Part shown: piece after piece, positions 18,154 to 26,967 of the stretch
How the letters are laid out: the number at the start of each line of letters is the position of its first letter
Numbering within the stretch: the first letter of the stretch is position 1
Source: Aestuariibaculum marinum
GTDB taxonomy: Bacteria; Bacteroidota; Bacteroidia; Flavobacteriales; Flavobacteriaceae
NCBI RefSeq assembly: GCF_014596975.1
Contig: NZ_JACVXD010000002.1
Location: forward strand, 366,280 to 430,279
DNA: 64,000 nucleotides
Reading direction: 5' to 3'
Notes under the pieces: model-generated
What the model was told of the DNA's origin: nothing
Databases searched by the model: none
Seen by the model: the letters and a program-made list of their open reading frames with translations, nothing else
Made by a program: the position numbers and the translations under genes

Positions 18154-19947
18154 ATGTATAGAATTCTTTTTTCATTCCTTTTAATTTTCAGTAGTTCCAC
18201 GATTATAGCCCAAGTAGCTTCAACCTATACCATTTCTTTTGAAAATTCGGCACACCATGAAGCAGTTGTTGAAGCTGTTTTTACCGATTTAAAAGAAAAA
18301 ACTGTCGAGTTTAGAATGAGCAGAACTTCGCCAGGGCGTTATGCTTTGCATGAATTTATGAAAAATGTCTATGATGTGAAAGTGACCGATGGTAAAGGGA
18401 AGGAATTAAAAACCTCAAGACCTGATCCGTATTCCTGGACGGTTTCAGGACATGATGGCACGATAAAAGTAAACTATGTTTTATTCGCAAATCGAGGCGG
18501 GGGGACCTATTCGCAAATAGATGATACGCATGCGCATTTAAATATGCCGGCCACGTTCATGTATGTTCCTAGTTTAGAGGAGAAACCTATGGAGGTTACT
18601 TTTAATGTGCGGGAAGACTTAAACTGGAAAGTGGCGACACAATTAAAACATGTTGAAGGTAACACCTATTACGCTGAAAACTTGCAGTATTTTATGGATA
18701 GCCCAACCGAAGTGAGCAATTTTAGTGAGCGTTCTTTTCAGGTAAACGGACAAACCATAAATTTTGTGTTACATCACAACGGCACCGAAGCCGAATTAGA
18801 TGAATATTTTAGCCGCGTTAAGAAGATTGTTTTGGAGGAAGAGCAGGTGTATGGCGAATTGCCAAAGTTCGATTACGGTGAGTATACTTTTTTGGTGTGT
18901 TATATTCCTAATGCCTCAGGCGATGGTATGGAACATCGAAATTCAACTATTGTTACCAACACACGCAGTTTATCCGAAGGCGGTATGGATGCTAATTTAG
19001 GAACTGTAGCTCATGAGTTTTTTCATTGCTGGAATGTGGAGCGCATTCGTCCCGATGCATTAGAACCGTTTGATTTTGAAGAAGCGAATATGAGTGGTGA
19101 GCTTTGGTTTGCCGAGGGGTTTACCAGTTATTACACGACATTAACCTTATGCCGAGCCGGTTTAATCAGTGAAGAGCAATATGTAAAAGGCATTACGGGA
19201 ACATTTAATTATGTATGGAATTCGCCGGCACGACAGTTTTTTAACCCGATTGAAATGAGTTATCAGGCGCCTTTTGTAGATGCAGCTCGTTCGGTAGATC
19301 CCGTAAATAGAGACAACACGTTTATTTCATATTATTCTTATGGAAATATGCTTGGCCTGGCTTTAGACTTGTCGTTGCGTCAAAACGGATTAAATCTTGA
19401 TGATTTTATGAAACTGGTTTGGAACAAATTTGGAAAACAGGAAAAACCATATACTGTTGAAGATTTGCATAATACCTTAAATGAATATGCCGGAGAAGCT
19501 TTTGGGGCTCACTTTTTTAAGAATTACATCTATAAAAGTGATATGCCAGATATGAAGGCTTTATTAAATTCTGTAGGTGTGACTTTAACTCAGGATTTAG
19601 ATAAACCCGATTTTGGAGTTTCAGTAAATGACGAAGGTTTTATTTCCAAAAACACCATTATCGGAACAGCAGCCTATAACGCTGGATTGGAGGAAGGAGA
19701 TAGAATTTTAAAGGTAAGCGGAACAGATTTTACTTCTGCTAAGGATTTCAATGCTTTAATAGCCAGTTTAAAACCAAACGATAGTATTCAAATTGAGTTT
19801 GAACGGTTTGGTGTGACGAAGCAAACAAAAGTGACTTTACTACCAAACAGAGCATATAGTTTAAGCCTGTTTGAAGCTAACCATCTAAAGTTGAATACCA
19901 AACAAAAAGTAGCCAGAAAAGCGTGGTTGTCGTCTAAACAGCGTTAG
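18154..19947 (+). CDS. M61 family metallopeptidase with PDZ domain
   Basis: The 597-residue protein has a signal peptide (ending IIAQ), an N-terminal M61 beta domain, the zinc motif H287-E-F-F-H291 in HEFFHCWNVERIRP, a downstream glutamate segment WFAEGFTSYY, and a C-terminal PDZ domain (about 495-580: IIGTAAYNAGLEEGDRILKVSG, key part AAYNAGLEEGDRI). M61 enzymes are glycyl aminopeptidase-like zinc peptidases; a periplasmic role in peptide or protein turnover is inferred. It is flanked by unrelated genes and appears monocistronic. Confidence 0.92.
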   Translation: MYRILFSFLLIFSSSTIIAQVASTYTISFENSAHHEAVVEAVFTDLKEKTVEFRMSRTSPGRYALHEFMKNVYDVKVTDGKGKELKTSRPDPYSWTVSGHDGTIKVNYVLFANRGGGTYSQIDDTHAHLNMPATFMYVPSLEEKPMEVTFNVREDLNWKVATQLKHVEGNTYYAENLQYFMDSPTEVSNFSERSFQVNGQTINFVLHHNGTEAELDEYFSRVKKIVLEEEQVYGELPKFDYGEYTFLVCYIPNASGDGMEHRNSTIVTNTRSLSEGGMDANLGTVAHEFFHCWNVERIRPDALEPFDFEEANMSGELWFAEGFTSYYTTLTLCRAGLISEEQYVKGITGTFNYVWNSPARQFFNPIEMSYQAPFVDAARSVDPVNRDNTFISYYSYGNMLGLALDLSLRQNGLNLDDFMKLVWNKFGKQEKPYTVEDLHNTLNEYAGEAFGAHFFKNYIYKSDMPDMKALLNSVGVTLTQDLDKPDFGVSVNDEGFISKNTIIGTAAYNAGLEEGDRILKVSGTDFTSAKDFNALIASLKPNDSIQIEFERFGVTKQTKVTLLPNRAYSLSLFEANHLKLNTKQKVARKAWLSSKQR

Positions 19948-19970
19948 AAATATCTCTTTTTCAATAAATT

Positions 19971-20019
19971 ATTATTGTTTTTCAATAATTTTGTTATATT
20001 TGTTATTGTTAAACGATAA
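19971..20019 (+). promoter_or_regulatory. Promoter of the DUF2975-XRE pair, framed by two inverted repeats
   Basis: A -33 TTG (19975-19977) and a perfect -7 box TATATTTG (19995-20002) are spaced 17 bases apart. The TTG lies inside one inverted repeat, ATTATTG-TTTTT-CAATAAT (19971-19989). Directly after the -7 box is a second one, TTATTGTT-A-AACGATAA (20003-20019, one mismatch). Both are placed as operators would be. Confidence 0.65.
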
Positions 20020-20030
20020 TAAAATTTGCT

Positions 20031-20600
20031 ATGACAAAAAATGTTTTGCTTAAAATGACCATTGCGATATGCAATATTTTAAGAGGTTTTTTAGTTTTTT
20101 CTTTTTTAGGATTAACAGTTGTATTCATTTATCTCCAAATAGATAAAAGTTACTTTGATAAAGGAACATTTAATTTTGAAACCAACTCAGGTGGGTATAG
20201 TCTGATATATAAATGGAAAGATAAGTCAGTTGAGGACTATAGTCAGATTTATAAACTCAATAAAATTAAGATGACTTCACTTTACAGAATGTATTTAAAG
20301 CTTACAGGAATTTTAGTTGTTTTGTTTTTATGTGTAAAAGAATTTTCAAAAGTTATTAAATCGGTAAAACAAGTTGAAACATTTGGTTTGGGGAATGTGA
20401 AATCTTTCAGAAGATTGGGCGTATTCATTTTAATATATGCTTTTTTAACGAGTTATTATTACATTGGTTTTGAACAGGGAGGAATAAGTAAACTTTCAAT
20501 TCCATTTGTGCCTCTTTTTTTGGTGTTATTATCATTTGTAATGGCCGAAATATTTAAGGAAGGTGTTTTGTTAAAACAAGAAAACGACTTAACCATATAA
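20031..20600 (+). CDS. DUF2975 membrane protein
   Basis: The 189-residue protein has four hydrophobic segments (about 14-35, 88-105, 127-147 and 155-172), the layout of DUF2975 proteins, which are regularly encoded beside a small Cro/CI-like regulator. That regulator follows here after 2 bases. The function is unknown; the pairing suggests that the membrane protein controls, or is controlled by, the regulator. Confidence 0.75.
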   Translation: MTKNVLLKMTIAICNILRGFLVFSFLGLTVVFIYLQIDKSYFDKGTFNFETNSGGYSLIYKWKDKSVEDYSQIYKLNKIKMTSLYRMYLKLTGILVVLFLCVKEFSKVIKSVKQVETFGLGNVKSFRRLGVFILIYAFLTSYYYIGFEQGGISKLSIPFVPLFLVLLSFVMAEIFKEGVLLKQENDLTI

Positions 20601-20602
20601 CC

Positions 20603-20809
20603 ATGTCTATAGTTGTAAATTTAGATGTTGTGTTGGCGCAGCGTAAAATAAAGAGTAAAGATTTGGCTGAAATTATTGGAATTACCGAGGCGAATCTTTC
20701 TATTTTAAAATCGGGTAAAGCAAAGGCTATTCGCTTTTCAACATTAGAAGCCATTTGCAAAGCTTTAGAATGTCAGCCAAGTGATATTCTGGAATATGTT
20801 GAAGATTAA
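20603..20809 (+). CDS. XRE/Cro-CI-type helix-turn-helix regulator
   Basis: The 68-residue protein is almost entirely one HTH domain: RKIKSKDLAEIIGITEANLS followed by RFSTLEAICKALECQPSDILEY, the YozG-like pattern of short XRE regulators. It starts 2 bases after the DUF2975 gene, so the two are cotranscribed. The inverted repeats around the common promoter are candidate binding sites. Confidence 0.88.
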   Translation: MSIVVNLDVVLAQRKIKSKDLAEIIGITEANLSILKSGKAKAIRFSTLEAICKALECQPSDILEYVED

Positions 20810-20814
20810 ATTTG

Positions 20815-20822
20815 TACTTTTG
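20815..20822 (+). promoter_or_regulatory. -7 box upstream of the small secreted protein gene
   Basis: TACTTTTG fits TAnnTTTG and lies 25 bases before the ATG at 20848, so this gene can be expressed separately from the DUF2975-XRE pair. Confidence 0.5.
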
Positions 20823-20847
20823 AATTCATCGAATTAACTTTCTTTTT

Positions 20848-21294
20848 ATGAAATCTATTATTTTCCTTTTATTATTTTTTATCACGTCTGCGACTTTTGC
20901 TCAAAATAATTACATTGTTGAAACGGAAGACGGTCGCCGAGTGTTGCTAAAAGCTGATTATACCTGGGAATATATTGATGCTGCACCTAAGGAAGTTTCA
21001 AAAAATGATATTTCAGAAGCAACTAAAACTGATGATGCTTGTAATTTAGGAGCCGATTATGAGGAGCCTAAGTTGAATGGTAAAATTCAATCGCAGTTAA
21101 AGAAAGGTAGAGCAACTATTGATGATGTTAAGCGAAAAGTGGCTAAAGATTATAATTGTTCGGTAGATGAGGTTGTTTTAATATCTGCCTCAGAGCAAAA
21201 ATCTAAAGGCAGATATCAGTTTTGTGCTAATGGTAAAAAAGTCGATTATAAGCGAACCGGATTTACCATTATTGAAGCTGGTAAGTTATTTTAA
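20848..21294 (+). CDS. Small secreted protein, DUF3157-like N-terminus
   Basis: The 148-residue protein has a signal peptide (ending TFAQ), then a short beta segment (VETEDGRRVLLKADYTWEYI) of the type seen in DUF3157 proteins, an acidic linker, and a C-terminal domain with two cysteines (NCSVDEV and FCANGKK) that might form a disulfide. No enzyme motif is visible. Its last 9 bases overlap the convergent GH20 gene. Confidence 0.65.
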   Translation: MKSIIFLLLFFITSATFAQNNYIVETEDGRRVLLKADYTWEYIDAAPKEVSKNDISEATKTDDACNLGADYEEPKLNGKIQSQLKKGRATIDDVKRKVAKDYNCSVDEVVLISASEQKSKGRYQFCANGKKVDYKRTGFTIIEAGKLF

Positions 21295-23319
21295 GGCTTC
21301 AAATAAGTTTTCCAAATCGTTTACAATTACCAGTTCTACATCTGCAAAAGGTTGTTTTAAAGTTTCAATTTGAGACTTAAATGTCTTCATATCTTTTTTC
21401 GATGTCCTTTCATTTTTAATTCTTTTTAACAGGAACTTTGAAACTTCTGATAGGTTATACGATAAAGTTTCCAATGGAGTTATCTTAGGGTTTTTATCTA
21501 TTTTTTGAAAAGCTTCATGGTTTTTCGACCAGATTTCTAATAGCGAAATAATGTCTGTTTTATGAGCTTCGGAATGGGTTTTGGAATAGTTTGTAACGGC
21601 TTTTTTAAATTTTAAAGCATCTTTAGCGTCTACATTGCAGGCGTCGGCAAACAAGGTGAACGGGGAGTAGGTTTTATATTCTGTGCCTCCTTCATTTCGG
21701 CTGTAAATTTTAAGCGGTTCACAAACGTGAGATAGTACCTCTAATGCCGAAATATCCTGATTGTTACTGAGGTTTCTTAAAATAACATCTTTGTTTCTAA
21801 TATGGGTAATGCCAACATCTTCAAGTCTGTAATTGATAACTTCTAGGCGTTTAAGCATGTTATCGGTATCGGTAATATTTTTAGGAGACCATAAACGTTC
21901 GGCTATGGCAGCTGTTCGTGGCCAGATTCTGGAGTCGATGGTTAAGGGTGTTACCAATTCGCTCCACATGGTTACTTCGCCTCCTAAAATACGGCTGCGT
22001 TCGTCTTCAGTTAATTGTACATCTCCAATCGGTTCGGTTTGGTAATGTTTCACCACCGATTCCATACGGTCGATGTAAAATCCGTTAGATAAAATCGTGT
22101 TATAGCCTTTTTTGGCAGCTTCAATTAAAGTGCCGCCCTTTGCTAAACCTTCATGTTCACCTCGCCATGAATGAATGATTGCCGTTTTGGGCATGTTTGG
22201 TGTCATTATTTCATCCCAGCCTACTAGTTTTTTATCCAGTTTATTCAGAATTTTTTCTAATCGGATATTGAAATAGGTTTGTAAATCGTGATTAGTAGAA
22301 AGATTGTGGTCTTTTTTAAACTTTTGAATCTGTTCGTTGGCATCCCAGTGTTTACCTTCGTTTTCATCACCACCTATATGAAAATAAAAATCTGGAAACA
22401 ACGGCGCTATTTCAGTAAATAAGTTTTCTAGAAAAACATAGACGTCCTCGTTTGTAGGGTCTAAGGTCGGATCGAAAACACCGGCATAACGTTCAATTTT
22501 ATAGGTTGCTCCGGGTTTACTTCCTAATTCTGGGTAAGCGGTTAAGATAGCCGTTGCGTGCCCAGGAACATCAAATTCCGGAATTACTCGAATACCAAGA
22601 ATAGAGGCATACTCTACAATTTCTTTAATCTGGTCCTGAGTATAATACAGTCCGTCGGAAGCTAATTCATGAAGCTTTGGATAGATTTTTGACTCGATTC
22701 TAAAGCCTTGGTCGTCTGTTAAATGCCAGTGAAAGACATTCATTTTAACCGAAGCCATAGCATCCAGATTACGTTTTATCACGTCTATGGGGTGAAAGTG
22801 TCTAGACACGTCAATCATTAAGCCACGCCAAACAAAACGCGGGGCATCGGAGATGGAAACACCGGGTAGATAGTATTCAGAATCGTTATTCGTTAGTAAT
22901 TGTAAAAGGGTTTCCAATCCACGAATAGCCCCAACATCTGTATGGGCAACAAGCGTTACTTTATTAGACTGTATATCTAATTTGTAGGACTCGTCGTCGT
23001 CAACGATTAACTTAGCAGATTCTTTAAAAGATATTTGAATTGATGCTTGCTGGTTTTCAGATAAAGGCATTGCAAAACCTTCATTGATAAATACGCCACT
23101 TCGGTTTGATAGGCGTCTTAAAAAAGATGTTACTGCATGTTGAACCCGTTTTGGGGAATCACCTTCAATGGATACGGTTAGGTTTTCATCTATAACAAAA
23201 CGGTGGTTATTTTCCTCTATTGATTTTGGCCAGGGCATTAAATTATAAGTCTCTTTCAAATTGGATTGAGAGAAACAATTTAGTGCGATTAGGCAAAGTA
23301 TGGCAATTAGTCTATTCAT
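21286..23319 (-). CDS. Beta-N-acetylhexosaminidase, GH20
   Basis: This 677-residue enzyme removes terminal beta-linked GlcNAc or GalNAc. It has a signal peptide, a GH20b-type N-terminal domain (about 25-155) and the TIM-barrel catalytic domain (from about 163), with the Asp-Glu pair D318-E319 in FHIGGDENEGKHW and the substrate tryptophan/aspartate segments HWHLTDDQGFRIE and PEFDVPGH. About 150 extra C-terminal residues are mainly helical and lack a known domain. The signal peptide has no proper lipobox (ALNC), so a soluble periplasmic or secreted enzyme is more likely. It is the last gene of the SusCD-NagB-GH20 cluster, 8 bases after nagB. Confidence 0.95.
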   Translation of the reverse strand: MNRLIAILCLIALNCFSQSNLKETYNLMPWPKSIEENNHRFVIDENLTVSIEGDSPKRVQHAVTSFLRRLSNRSGVFINEGFAMPLSENQQASIQISFKESAKLIVDDDESYKLDIQSNKVTLVAHTDVGAIRGLETLLQLLTNNDSEYYLPGVSISDAPRFVWRGLMIDVSRHFHPIDVIKRNLDAMASVKMNVFHWHLTDDQGFRIESKIYPKLHELASDGLYYTQDQIKEIVEYASILGIRVIPEFDVPGHATAILTAYPELGSKPGATYKIERYAGVFDPTLDPTNEDVYVFLENLFTEIAPLFPDFYFHIGGDENEGKHWDANEQIQKFKKDHNLSTNHDLQTYFNIRLEKILNKLDKKLVGWDEIMTPNMPKTAIIHSWRGEHEGLAKGGTLIEAAKKGYNTILSNGFYIDRMESVVKHYQTEPIGDVQLTEDERSRILGGEVTMWSELVTPLTIDSRIWPRTAAIAERLWSPKNITDTDNMLKRLEVINYRLEDVGITHIRNKDVILRNLSNNQDISALEVLSHVCEPLKIYSRNEGGTEYKTYSPFTLFADACNVDAKDALKFKKAVTNYSKTHSEAHKTDIISLLEIWSKNHEAFQKIDKNPKITPLETLSYNLSEVSKFLLKRIKNERTSKKDMKTFKSQIETLKQPFADVELVIVNDLENLFEALK

Positions 23320-23327
23320 TTTAATTT

Positions 23328-25253
23328 TTAAAAGTGGTAGCGTTTAAAGGCTTCAATAGCGGCATATTCGGCTAAGCCTAAATCATTGTATTTTTTTGCG
23401 GTCAGGCGGTTTCGATCTTCGGCGCGTACCCAGAACTCTCTGGAGTCATCTCCCTGAAACATCACCCCGTCTTTTTGCGACTGGTGATAGAAAATGGCAT
23501 GACGTTTTTTAAGCACTTGATCGGGACTCATAGGAATCGCCATATCAATTTCATACGATTCCCATTCGTGCCAGGCGCCGCGATATAACCACACCCAGCA
23601 ATCGTTCATGTAGGGTTTTAGTTTTAATTCATCTAAAGCCATAAATAAGGCATTTAAACACACACGATGTGTGCCATGCGGATCGGCTAAATCGCCTGCA
23701 GCATAAATTTGATGCGGTTTTATGCGTTCAATTAAATCGCAGATGATATTAATATCGGCAGACGTTAAATGGCCTTTTTTTATGGTTCCGGTTTCGTAAA
23801 ACGGAAGATCTAAAAAGTGTACATTTTCATCTTTCAAGCCTAAATATCTTGTAGCGCCAAGAGATTCACCTCGACGAATTTTTCCTTTTAAATTGCGTAC
23901 TTCTAAGCAGTCGATGTCGCTCTCTCGCTTTGTTTTGAGGTATGAAATTATTTTATCTATTTCTGCATTCGGTTCGAAAAGGTTTGCTATTTCTGCAAAT
24001 TTTAAGCTTTCTTCATCCGAAACAGCAATGTTTCCTGAAGTTTGGTAAGCCACATGCACGTCGTGACCTTGCTCCACAAGGCGATCGAAAGTACCTCCCA
24101 TAGAAATAACGTCGTCGTCGGGGTGTGGACTAAAAATGATGATGCGCTTTTTTTCGGGTGTAGCCCGTTCAGGACGGTAAGTATCATCGGCATTAGGTTT
24201 TCCTCCGGGCCATCCTGTAATTGTATGTTGTAGTTGATTAAACATTTTAATGTTTAAATCGTAAGCAGTGCCTTCTTCGGTTAATAAACCAGACATGCCA
24301 TTATCGTTATAATCCTTATCAGTTAGTTTTAAAATAGGTTTATTTAGTAGTTCACTAAGCCAAACCACGGCCTTTAATTTTAAAATATTGGTCCATAAGC
24401 AAGAGGTAACTAACCAAGGGGTTTTTACTCGGGTAAGTTCCAGTGCTGCTTCATGATCTAATACAAAAGTGGTGTTATGATGTTCCTGTAAATAAGTTGC
24501 AGGAATGTTTGCGGTTATTTCGCCTTCAATGGCTTGTTGTATAATTTGTGCTTTATTATTTCCCCATGCTAATAACACAATACGTTTGGCGCTTTTTATG
24601 GTGCCAATACCCATAGTGATGGCTTTACGTGGCACGTTATCAATGCCTAAAAAAGATGAGGCGGCATCAACACGTGTAATGTGATCTAGAGTAATGCTTC
24701 GTGTGCCAGAGTTGAGGTGTGATCCGGGTTCGTTAAAACCGATATGCCCTGTTCGTCCAATGCCTAATAATTGAAAATCTAGTCCGCCATAGGATTTAAT
24801 TTTCATTTCATAATCTATGCAGAATTGGTATAGTTCGTCGGTAGGTACTTTACCATCGGGGATGTTGATGTTTTCAGAAAGGATATCGATATGGTTGAAC
24901 AAATGTTCGTGCATAAAGTAGTGATAACTCTGAATGTTGTGTTTATCCATTGGAAAGTATTCATCCAGGTTAAAGGTGACTACATTAGAGAAACTTAAGC
25001 CTTCCTCTTTGTGCATACGTACCAGTTCTTCGTACACTTTTATAGGAGACGATCCGGTGGCTAAACCAAGAATACAAGGTAGACCTTGCGATTGTTTATC
25101 ACGAATTAAAGAGGCGATTTCCTGGGCTACAATAGTTGAAGCTTCAAGTGAAGATTCGAAAATAACATTGTGTATTTTTTCAAAGCGTGTTTCTTCAAAT
25201 TTACCAGCCTCTCTGTAGGCTATACTTTTATAATCAGTGATATCTACTTTCAT
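23328..25253 (-). CDS. nagB: Glucosamine-6-phosphate deaminase fused to a PIG-L deacetylase-like domain
   Basis: The 641-residue protein has two domains. The N-terminal half is NagB (LDEYFP at 96-101, GIGRTGHIGFNEPG around 164-177), which converts glucosamine-6-phosphate to fructose-6-phosphate. From about residue 370 follows a PIG-L/LmbE zinc deacetylase domain with SPHPDDD (375-381) and DPHGTHR (524-530), the metal motifs of GlcNAc deacetylases. The canonical PIG-L motif is HPDDE; here the fifth residue is D. The ATG at 25253 is preferred, since a 10-codon extension upstream would start inside the hairpin. Fused NagB proteins of this size are common in Bacteroidetes. No separate nagA lies in the cluster. 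Confidence 0.93.
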   Translation of the reverse strand: MKVDITDYKSIAYREAGKFEETRFEKIHNVIFESSLEASTIVAQEIASLIRDKQSQGLPCILGLATGSSPIKVYEELVRMHKEEGLSFSNVVTFNLDEYFPMDKHNIQSYHYFMHEHLFNHIDILSENINIPDGKVPTDELYQFCIDYEMKIKSYGGLDFQLLGIGRTGHIGFNEPGSHLNSGTRSITLDHITRVDAASSFLGIDNVPRKAITMGIGTIKSAKRIVLLAWGNNKAQIIQQAIEGEITANIPATYLQEHHNTTFVLDHEAALELTRVKTPWLVTSCLWTNILKLKAVVWLSELLNKPILKLTDKDYNDNGMSGLLTEEGTAYDLNIKMFNQLQHTITGWPGGKPNADDTYRPERATPEKKRIIIFSPHPDDDVISMGGTFDRLVEQGHDVHVAYQTSGNIAVSDEESLKFAEIANLFEPNAEIDKIISYLKTKRESDIDCLEVRNLKGKIRRGESLGATRYLGLKDENVHFLDLPFYETGTIKKGHLTSADINIICDLIERIKPHQIYAAGDLADPHGTHRVCLNALFMALDELKLKPYMNDCWVWLYRGAWHEWESYEIDMAIPMSPDQVLKKRHAIFYHQSQKDGVMFQGDDSREFWVRAEDRNRLTAKKYNDLGLAEYAAIEAFKRYHF

Positions 25254-25268
25254 TTCATCTGTTTTTAA

Positions 25269-25297
25269 AAGCAAGCAGAACATTGTTCTGCTTGCTT
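25269..25297 (-). promoter_or_regulatory. Perfect hairpin between susD and nagB (attenuator or RNA-stability element)
   Basis: AAGCAAGCAGAAC (25269-25281) and GTTCTGCTTGCTT (25285-25297) form a perfect 13-bp stem with a 3-base loop. On the transcribed minus strand only four T residues follow before A's and the nagB start, so it looks like a leaky terminator or processing barrier rather than a full stop. Two AGAGC copies (25302, 25317) and one GCTCT (25324) just before it offer alternative pairing. Confidence 0.75.
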
Positions 25298-25366
25298 GTT
25301 GAGAGCTTCTTCAATTAGAGCGTGCTCTGTTTAAACTAAACCAAAAAATATATGCTTATGAAAATC

Positions 25367-26962
25367 TTAAAAATTTGCAGCTCCTGTATCCCACCATAAT
25401 CTCGTACCACCATTGTCAGCACCTTTTAACATGCCTACTGCAGTTTCTACATTGGCACCATTGGTGTTTTTCTCAACATCTACGAAGTTGATTCTACGGA
25501 TTTGAATATCGGTGTCTATAGTACCACCACTGTTATTTATAACTACAGGGAATACTCTTGGGTAGCCAGTACGTCTGAATTCACTCCATGCTTCCTGACC
25601 ATCAGGGAACATAGCAATCCATTTTTGAGTAATGATTTGCTCTAGCTTTTCTTCGTTGGTTCCGGCATCATCAAAAGCAATAGTAACATCACTTGGGTAA
25701 GCATAATCGTTAGCAGCATTTAAAGCATCAACGAAGTCGGATGGAGTACTTGTGTTATCGGCTAAATATGAATCAACACCACCAACACCAAACTGAGAGA
25801 AAGAAGCCTTAACGCCCATTTCGTAGTTTGTTTTTGCATCGCCTGCGCCTGCCCATCCGCGCAAAGCGGCTTCTGCTTTCAAAAAATAAACTTCGGCAGA
25901 GGTCATCCAGATTTTATCGGTGCCTTCCACCACCTGACCAATAGTAGAGTGACTTCCGTATTGTCCTTTGGCTTCAATTTCAATACCTTGACGAATACCT
26001 TTATAGTCTCCTAAAGATGCATCAGCCGGAGCGTTAAAGTATTTTTCTATTCTGCCATCATTGAATCCTTTTAAGATAGATTCCATTTCGGCACTCATAC
26101 AAATGTCTCCCCAAACATTACTAATGGTATATACAGGGTGAACAAAGCCACCCATATCAACCAACATGTTTTCTGTTTCCATTAAACCCGCATTATTAGA
26201 TAAGGATTTTTCACCTTCAGTTTTTGCCAAAGTCGGATCAACTTTCGATACACGAATGGCTAAACGTAAACGTAATGAGTTTGCGAACATACGCCACTTG
26301 GCAATGTCTCCACCTAAAGACGATTGATCGAAAGGAATGAATTGCGCATCACCTTCATAAGTTTCAAGACCGTCGATAGCTTCGCCTAATTGGGCAAAGA
26401 ATGTTTTATAAGCGGTTTCCTGAGAGTCGTATTCTCCAGTGGTTGAAAAGTCATTAAATTTTGAATATCTGATAGGTCCGAATACATCCGATACGCGGTG
26501 CATTGCCATTACTTTTATGATGTTTCCTAAGAAAACAAATTTCTCTCCCGATGGATCTCCGGTTAATTCAACCATTTGAGCAATGTCTCTGGCATAAGGC
26601 ATAACCCCATTCCCATTTTGAGAATCGTAGGCATCAGCCCAGATAAAACCGTTCCAACCATTCACCAAAGCATAAGTTTGGTTATTGATGTTACCGGCAA
26701 ACGGTGTTGGTGCTGTCATATAACCAGAGAATACATCAGCATTCAGGTTTTGCTGTAACTGGTAGTTCCATGCTGGTTCTACACGTATAACATTGGCGAA
26801 CATTGGAGCAAAATTAGAACCAATGTGGTTGTTTTGTTGTGTTAATCCACCAACCAGTTCTTCACCGTAAGGATCGGTATTTAAGTCTTCAAAGTGGTCG
26901 GTACAATTTGTTAAGCTAATGGCCACAACCGAAGCCAGAGTATATTTTAATATATTTTTCAT
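25367..26962 (-). CDS. SusD/RagB-type glycan-binding outer-membrane lipoprotein
   Basis: The 531-residue protein has a lipoprotein signal (LTNC) followed by the HFEDLNTDPYGEE segment typical of the SusD-like_2 branch, then an all-helical fold with TPR-like elements (for example KIWMTSAEVYFLKAEAALRGWAG, key part SAEVYFLKAEAALRGW). SusD-like proteins cap the SusC channel and bind oligosaccharides at the cell surface. It begins 5 bases after the susC gene. Specificity for chito-oligosaccharides is inferred from the downstream GH20 and NagB. Confidence 0.93.
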   Translation of the reverse strand: MKNILKYTLASVVAISLTNCTDHFEDLNTDPYGEELVGGLTQQNNHIGSNFAPMFANVIRVEPAWNYQLQQNLNADVFSGYMTAPTPFAGNINNQTYALVNGWNGFIWADAYDSQNGNGVMPYARDIAQMVELTGDPSGEKFVFLGNIIKVMAMHRVSDVFGPIRYSKFNDFSTTGEYDSQETAYKTFFAQLGEAIDGLETYEGDAQFIPFDQSSLGGDIAKWRMFANSLRLRLAIRVSKVDPTLAKTEGEKSLSNNAGLMETENMLVDMGGFVHPVYTISNVWGDICMSAEMESILKGFNDGRIEKYFNAPADASLGDYKGIRQGIEIEAKGQYGSHSTIGQVVEGTDKIWMTSAEVYFLKAEAALRGWAGAGDAKTNYEMGVKASFSQFGVGGVDSYLADNTSTPSDFVDALNAANDYAYPSDVTIAFDDAGTNEEKLEQIITQKWIAMFPDGQEAWSEFRRTGYPRVFPVVINNSGGTIDTDIQIRRINFVDVEKNTNGANVETAVGMLKGADNGGTRLWWDTGAANF

Positions 26963-26967
26963 ATGTC

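Noticed and set aside
25254..25283. Ten-codon N-terminal extension of NagB
   Set aside because: It would be encoded by the hairpin itself; the ATG at 25253 gives the typical family N-terminus.
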